A DNA stretch of 26,962 bases, taken from CALCMJ01 sp964475415 (GTDB lineage: Bacteria > Bacteroidota > Bacteroidia > Chitinophagales > Saprospiraceae). This document shows, piece after piece, positions 22,954-26,962 of the stretch. Where the stretch lies: positions 1 through 26,962 of the forward strand of contig CAYYWZ010000056.1 of assembly GCA_964475415.1 (NCBI GenBank), given 5' to 3'. Position 1 is the first letter of the stretch; every line of letters begins with the position of its first letter. A model generated the notes under the pieces. The model saw only the letters and a program-made list of their open reading frames with translations, searched no databases and was not told the DNA's origin. The position numbers and the translations under genes are program-made.

Positions 22954-23670
22954 ATGAATAACAACCCTAACATATTACTTGTAGAAGATGACCAAAATTT
23001 TGGTGATGTTTTACGTTCGTATCTAGAAATGCACGATTTCAACGTAACTTTAGCTGTTGATGGAGAAGCTGGAGGAGTGGCTTTTGATAAAGACACATAT
23101 GATCTCTGCATATTTGATGTCATGATGCCTAAGAAAGACGGCTTCACTTTAGGAAGAGAGATAAGAGAAAAAGACAAAGAAACACCTATTATATTCTTAA
23201 CGGCAAAAACGCTTAAGGAAGATGTTATAGAAGGCTTCAAGATTGGTGCTGATGACTATATCGCTAAACCTTTCAATTCAGAAGAGTTATTATATAGAGT
23301 CCATGCTATACTTAAGAGAAGTAGTAAAGCTGACCCACAGGAAGATGTAAAAGAATTTAACATCGGTAAATTTTACTTTAATTATCCACTAAGAATTCTT
23401 TCTTATAATGATAATGAGATCAAAGAAAAGCTTTCTCCTAAAGAGGCGCATCTTCTTAGATTATTTTGTATTCACAAAAATGATGTACTATCGAGATCTG
23501 TTGCATTGACTAAGATCTGGGGTGAAGACAATTACTTTACTGCGAGAAGCATGGATGTATTTGTTACGAAGCTTAGAAAATATCTAAGTCATGATAATAA
23601 TCTTGAAATCGTAAATATCCATGGTAATGGATTTAGGTTAATAGACCGTACACATGGTGATGTAGATTAG
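22954..23670 (+). CDS. OmpR/PhoB-type response regulator
   Basis: The protein has 238 residues. The receiver domain (~5-122) has the acidic pocket EDD (11-13), phospho-acceptor Asp55 (CIFDVMMPKKDG), Thr83 (FLTAKT) and Lys105 (AKPFNSEELLYRV). The C-terminal winged-helix domain (~135-232) has SPKEAHLLRLF and the recognition region with RSMDVFVTKLRKYL, ending in the usual NIHGNGFRLI. It is activated by the cognate kinase upstream and binds DNA as a dimer. Target genes are unknown; possible targets are its own operon or the divergent epimerase operon. Confidence 0.95.
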   Translation: MNNNPNILLVEDDQNFGDVLRSYLEMHDFNVTLAVDGEAGGVAFDKDTYDLCIFDVMMPKKDGFTLGREIREKDKETPIIFLTAKTLKEDVIEGFKIGADDYIAKPFNSEELLYRVHAILKRSSKADPQEDVKEFNIGKFYFNYPLRILSYNDNEIKEKLSPKEAHLLRLFCIHKNDVLSRSVALTKIWGEDNYFTARSMDVFVTKLRKYLSHDNNLEIVNIHGNGFRLIDRTHGDVD

Positions 23671-23995
23671 GCTAAGATTTCCTGAGACCTAAGCTTTTCA
23701 TTCTTATCGATTCTTGTCAGTACTCCCTATAGGAATAGTTTCTTTCTTATACTTATATGAAAATGCACGCTATTTTTGTAGCATGCTAGCAGTAGCTCTC
23801 TAAGGGAAAAAACATTTTTTGCTATCTAACATACTTCTATTGCTTCTATGTAGCTACCTTAAATGGAACGCTAAACAAAAAATATAAATTTAAACTTCTA
23901 ATAGATCGTATTGTTTTCCTAACTTTAGTTTTCACTATTTTATGTACTGTAAAAGTTATTACTGTATCGAGTAGATACTTAGTAAAAGGAATCCT
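23671..23995. other. 325-bp intergenic leader region of ppc
   Basis: No coding frame is seen. The region holds one good promoter box (23771-23778), a 10-bp palindrome tagcatgcta (23779-23788) directly after it, and a weak ribosome-site-like aaaagga about 10 bp before the ppc ATG. No convincing terminator for the response-regulator gene was found. Confidence 0.5.
23771..23778 (+). promoter_or_regulatory. TAnnTTTG -7 box upstream of ppc
   Basis: TATTTTTG matches the consensus and would place the ppc start site near 23782, giving an untranslated leader of about 210 nt. A 10-bp palindrome (23779-23788) covers the predicted start site. No TTG was seen at -33. Confidence 0.4.
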
Positions 23996-26509
23996 ATGAA
24001 AATTACTGAAGCGAATAAAAAATTCCAGATCTATAATAGTCTATTTCTGAATCTGTATTATAATGATTCTAATCATATAGGGTATTTGTTACCCCTCTTT
24101 AAGAAATATGCTAGTAAAGGCATAGAAAAACAGAATGGTCCTGTCAAAATTATAGATCAGTTTTTTGAGCAAAATGCAGAAGGCTATTTTGAAAATAAGA
24201 TAGACTTTATGTTTAAGGTTATACAATACGTAGAACGTCAGATTGTATTGTTTGATAGCATAGAAGATTCCACTTCACCGTATGAATTAGAAGATCAGCA
24301 GGTAGTCAGAATATCTGAATTATTATCGGATCAACTTGCTAATGCCCATGTAGAGGAAGTGATGAAAAAACTTAATGATTTCAGAATAAGAATTGTATTG
24401 ACAGCGCATCCTACACAGTTTTATAGACCTCCAGTTCTAGATATTATTTCTAATCTGAGGGAACAAATATCTAATAATGATATCCAAGAAGTGGATACAC
24501 TATTACATCAGTTAGGACTTACCTCTCTTGTAAATTCTAAAAGTCCGACGCCGCTAGAGGAGGCAAAAAATATAATTCACATATGCAGAACTAACTACTA
24601 TAATGCTATCGGGGATTTCCAATATCAGCTGATCAAGAATAATGCGTCATTTGTAAATCAGAATTTGATTACCCTTGGTTTTTGGCCTTGTGGCGATCGA
24701 GATGGGAATCCATATGTAACGCATGAGACAACAAAAGAGGTGATGGATACACTGAGGATGACACTTATGAAGTGTTATTATAATGATCTCAAAGTTCTAA
24801 TTTCCAAACTGACATTTAAAGAGGCAGAAGTAATATTATATGAACTAAAAGATAAGTTATATACTTCTATGTTTGAGAAAGATCATTGTATTGATCACAA
24901 AGAAATACTTAATAAGCTAGAGGAAGTAGAAAAGATTATTGTAAATCATTACGAAAGTCTATACTTAGAAGACTTACATAAGTATAAGGCCAAGGTTTCA
25001 GTATTCCGAAATCACTTTGCTTCTTTAGATATTAGACAAGATCATTCTGTACATGTCAACACCGTTACCTATATACTCAAAGAGAATGGCTATATAAAGG
25101 ACTCTATAGATGAGATAGATAAAAATAAGTTAGTAGAACTACTTACTGGTGAATATCTAGATATTCCTAATGACATACAAGTAGAAGATTCTCGTGTTGC
25201 GGATACAATATTGAATATAGCTCAGCTAGATAAGTTGCAAGAGCTGAATGGAGAGGATGGCTGTCACCGATATATTATCAGTAATTCTGAAGATATTTTT
25301 TCTGTTTTATTTGTACTAGGTCTTATGAGGTGGATAGGAAAAAAAGAAGTTTTCAATTTTGATATCATACCGCTCTTCGAGACCATGAATGGGATGGCCG
25401 CCTGTGAAGAGATTATGGAAACATTATTTGAGACAGAAGCATATAAGACTCAACTTAAGTATAGGAAGAATAAGCAAACCATCATGTTAGGTTTTTCTGA
25501 CGGAACTAAAGATGGAGGTTACCTGAAAGCTAATTGGTCGATCTTCAAATCTAAAGAAGTGCTGACCGCTGCGTGTAAGCGATATGATGTGTCAGTAGTA
25601 TTTTTTGATGGGAGGGGAGGACCTCCAGCAAGAGGTGGTGGAAAGACTCATAATTTCTATGCGGCGCTAGGTTCAGGTATAGCAAATGATGAAGTACAGA
25701 TGACCATCCAAGGCCAGACCATTACGAGCACTTATGGTACAGAAGAGAAGTTCAAGTTTAATGCAGAGCAACTGATCACCTCTGGACTTCTAGGAAATAT
25801 AGATGAAGACAAAAATGATATTTCAACAGACCAGCGATCTCTTATAGAGGAACTAAGTGAGCTGAGTTATGAGAAATATATAGATCTCAAAAATCATCCT
25901 AGATTTCTTTCTTATCTAGAAGAAATGACTACCCTGAAGTATTACTCTGCTGCCAATATAGGCAGTAGACCTAGTAAAAGAAATGCAGATAAAAAACTGA
26001 CCCTAAGTGATCTAAGAGCTATATCTTATGTAGGCTCATGGAGTCAGCTCAAACAAAATATTCCTGGCTACTTCGGTATAGGAACAGCTCTAGAAAAAGT
26101 AAAAAAATCTGGTAGACTAGAAGAGCTGAAAAAACTATACAAGGAGGTTCGATTCTTCAAAATCCTTATAGACAATAGTATGATGTCTCTGACCAAGTGT
26201 TTCTTCGAGATAACATCCTATATGAAAGAAAACGATACCTATAGAGATTTCTGGATCTACCTATATGATGAGTATGTATTATCTAAGCAGATGACACTAG
26301 AGATAACTGGGTTCGATACATTGATGGAAAATGAGCAGCGTACGAAAGCTTCTATCCGGATAAGGGAAGAGCTAGTATTACCGCTTATCCTGATACAGAA
26401 TTATGCTTTGCAGAAAGTACAAAGCGGAGATGAACAGTCAGAAGTGTATAAGAAATTAGTCATCAGATCGCTCTATGGAAATATTAATGCAAGTAGAAAT
26501 TCAGCTTAG
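23996..26509 (+). CDS. ppc: Phosphoenolpyruvate carboxylase
   Basis: This enzyme adds bicarbonate to PEP to form oxaloacetate, refilling the TCA cycle; it is cytoplasmic. The 837 residues make a complete enzyme, a little shorter than E. coli (883). Catalytic motifs: LTAHPTQ (135-141, His137), CGDRDGNPYVT (232-242), GFSDGTKDGG (499-508), the mobile loop FFDGRGGPPARGGG (536-549) and GSRPSKRNA (656-664). Asn835 and Lys734 align with inhibitor-site residues Asn881 and Lys773 of E. coli by position in the family pattern, so feedback control may persist. The C-terminus reads RNSA where most family members end NTG. The divergent motif variants look like a Bacteroidota subfamily rather than damage. 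It is transcribed alone from a long leader. Confidence 0.95.
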   Translation: MKITEANKKFQIYNSLFLNLYYNDSNHIGYLLPLFKKYASKGIEKQNGPVKIIDQFFEQNAEGYFENKIDFMFKVIQYVERQIVLFDSIEDSTSPYELEDQQVVRISELLSDQLANAHVEEVMKKLNDFRIRIVLTAHPTQFYRPPVLDIISNLREQISNNDIQEVDTLLHQLGLTSLVNSKSPTPLEEAKNIIHICRTNYYNAIGDFQYQLIKNNASFVNQNLITLGFWPCGDRDGNPYVTHETTKEVMDTLRMTLMKCYYNDLKVLISKLTFKEAEVILYELKDKLYTSMFEKDHCIDHKEILNKLEEVEKIIVNHYESLYLEDLHKYKAKVSVFRNHFASLDIRQDHSVHVNTVTYILKENGYIKDSIDEIDKNKLVELLTGEYLDIPNDIQVEDSRVADTILNIAQLDKLQELNGEDGCHRYIISNSEDIFSVLFVLGLMRWIGKKEVFNFDIIPLFETMNGMAACEEIMETLFETEAYKTQLKYRKNKQTIMLGFSDGTKDGGYLKANWSIFKSKEVLTAACKRYDVSVVFFDGRGGPPARGGGKTHNFYAALGSGIANDEVQMTIQGQTITSTYGTEEKFKFNAEQLITSGLLGNIDEDKNDISTDQRSLIEELSELSYEKYIDLKNHPRFLSYLEEMTTLKYYSAANIGSRPSKRNADKKLTLSDLRAISYVGSWSQLKQNIPGYFGIGTALEKVKKSGRLEELKKLYKEVRFFKILIDNSMMSLTKCFFEITSYMKENDTYRDFWIYLYDEYVLSKQMTLEITGFDTLMENEQRTKASIRIREELVLPLILIQNYALQKVQSGDEQSEVYKKLVIRSLYGNINASRNSA

Positions 26510-26550
26510 GGGTTAATGTAGAGGCTAAGAACTTGTTACTCGTAGTTATT

Positions 26551-26775
26551 TTATGCTTTTTCAAGTTCAAAAATTGTAATTTCTGGTCTAACGTTAAATC
26601 TAATTTGGGTTAAATGACCAATTGCTTTTTCAGCTTCTGAAGACCAGATTATTCTCCTAGCCATCCTTTTTGTTTTCCTGGAAACTTGGTTGTGTGGAAT
26701 TCCTTTAGATCTGACAGATTTACGAGCTACTTCGATATCTTTTAATTGCTTTTCAGTAAATATGAATTTTGACTC
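26551..26775 (-). pseudogene. Decayed toxin-antitoxin-like remnant (antitoxin-like part joined to toxin-like start)
   Basis: An open stretch of 74 codons runs from directly after an in-frame TAA (26776-26778) to the stop at 26551-26553. It has no start codon at its head. The first part (FTEKQLKDIEVARKSV, then HNQVSRKTKRM) resembles small antitoxins that precede RelE/ParE toxins. The second part starts at ATG 26664 with MARRIIWSSEAEKA, resembling the beginning of a RelE/ParE toxin, but ends after 36 residues. In an intact pair the two would be separate frames, so a deletion or frameshift probably joined them. The translation reads like true protein (few rare residues, amphipathic pattern). The family assignment is by recall and uncertain. 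Confidence 0.45.
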
Positions 26776-26788
26776 TTATTGCTCTATT

Positions 26789-26896
26789 TCAACAGCATTT
26801 AGAATACTTATTTGCACTATTTATAACTTTGATATAGCTAATATTATTATTTGATTCAAGGGCTAATACGGGATATTCGGAATTACCGATATACCT
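26789..26896 (-). pseudogene. Short coding remnant upstream of the toxin-antitoxin-like remnant
   Basis: A 35-codon open stretch reads IGNSEYPVLALESNNNISY then IKVINSANKYSK and ends at TGA 26789-26791. It follows a TAA and has no start codon. A frameshift near 26800 would carry it into SILNAVEIEQ and then the TAA before the remnant at 26775. It looks like the debris of a gene, but it is too short to identify. Confidence 0.25.
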
Positions 26897-26962
26897 TTAT
26901 ATATAACTGTCTTAGAACTCTACTTAAGAGTTAATTACCCCATTTTCTGGATTTATTGCGTG

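Larger units (their letters stand above)
26510..26962. other. 453-bp right-end region without an intact gene
   Basis: Downstream of ppc there is no intact reading frame. The minus strand shows protein-like stretches interrupted by stops (listed as pseudogenes). No clear ppc terminator was found; cttag/ctaag near 26510-26540 is too weak to call. Confidence 0.5.

Noticed and set aside
22932..23240. Minus-strand 102-codon frame opposite the response regulator
   Set aside because: Shadow of the receiver domain.
1..26962. A defence island, prophage, CRISPR array or biosynthetic cluster
   Set aside because: No Cas, integrase, phage structural, restriction or assembly-line enzyme genes, and no regularly spaced direct repeats were seen.

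Overview
The window looks like chromosomal DNA from an AT-rich member of the Bacteroidota, most likely near the Saprospiria/Flavobacteriia. This rests on three large proteins that end in type IX secretion (T9SS type A) sorting domains, promoter-like TAnnTTTG boxes, weak or absent Shine-Dalgarno sequences, heavy use of AGA for arginine, and family types typical of the phylum (HemJ, the YidE/AspT-like exchanger with RCK domains, PEP carboxylase of the short Bacteroidota form). The lineage within the phylum is inference. No rRNA, tRNA, CRISPR array, intact insertion sequence or phage gene was seen.

Layout from left to right. (1) The 3' part of a secreted leucine-rich-repeat protein (3-1853, +), cut by the left edge, then a 513-bp gap with hairpin elements that look like dispersed repeats. 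(2) A 1215-residue lipoprotein on the minus strand (2367-6014) that joins a cytochrome c domain, a PA14-like domain, a sorbosone-dehydrogenase-like propeller and a DUF1080/3-keto-disaccharide hydrolase domain. (3) A tight plus-strand cluster: hemJ, an SRPBCC/GyrI-like membrane-anchored protein, thrS and a YidE/AspT-like transporter (6295-11505), closed by a clear hairpin terminator. (4) A DUF937 protein, then a convergent junction with two strong inverted repeats. (5) Two T9SS-exported minus-strand genes: a protein with a duplicated nine-cysteine domain, and an M43-type metalloprotease with a CUB domain. (6) nadE (minus), with a promoter box almost touching its ATG. (7) A minus-strand operon with almost no spacing: methylmalonyl-CoA epimerase, a TSUP permease and a class-A-beta-lactamase-fold serine hydrolase. 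(8) A divergent two-component system (histidine kinase without HAMP, OmpR-type regulator), then ppc. (9) A 453-bp right end that holds no intact gene but carries a decayed, probably toxin-antitoxin-derived coding remnant on the minus strand.

Functionally this is mostly core metabolism (heme synthesis, Thr-tRNA, NAD, the methylmalonyl-CoA branch, anaplerosis) mixed with envelope and secreted proteins. I did not find a convincing new multi-gene system. The most distinctive items are the fused redox/hydrolase lipoprotein, the duplicated nine-cysteine module, and the decayed remnant at the right edge.
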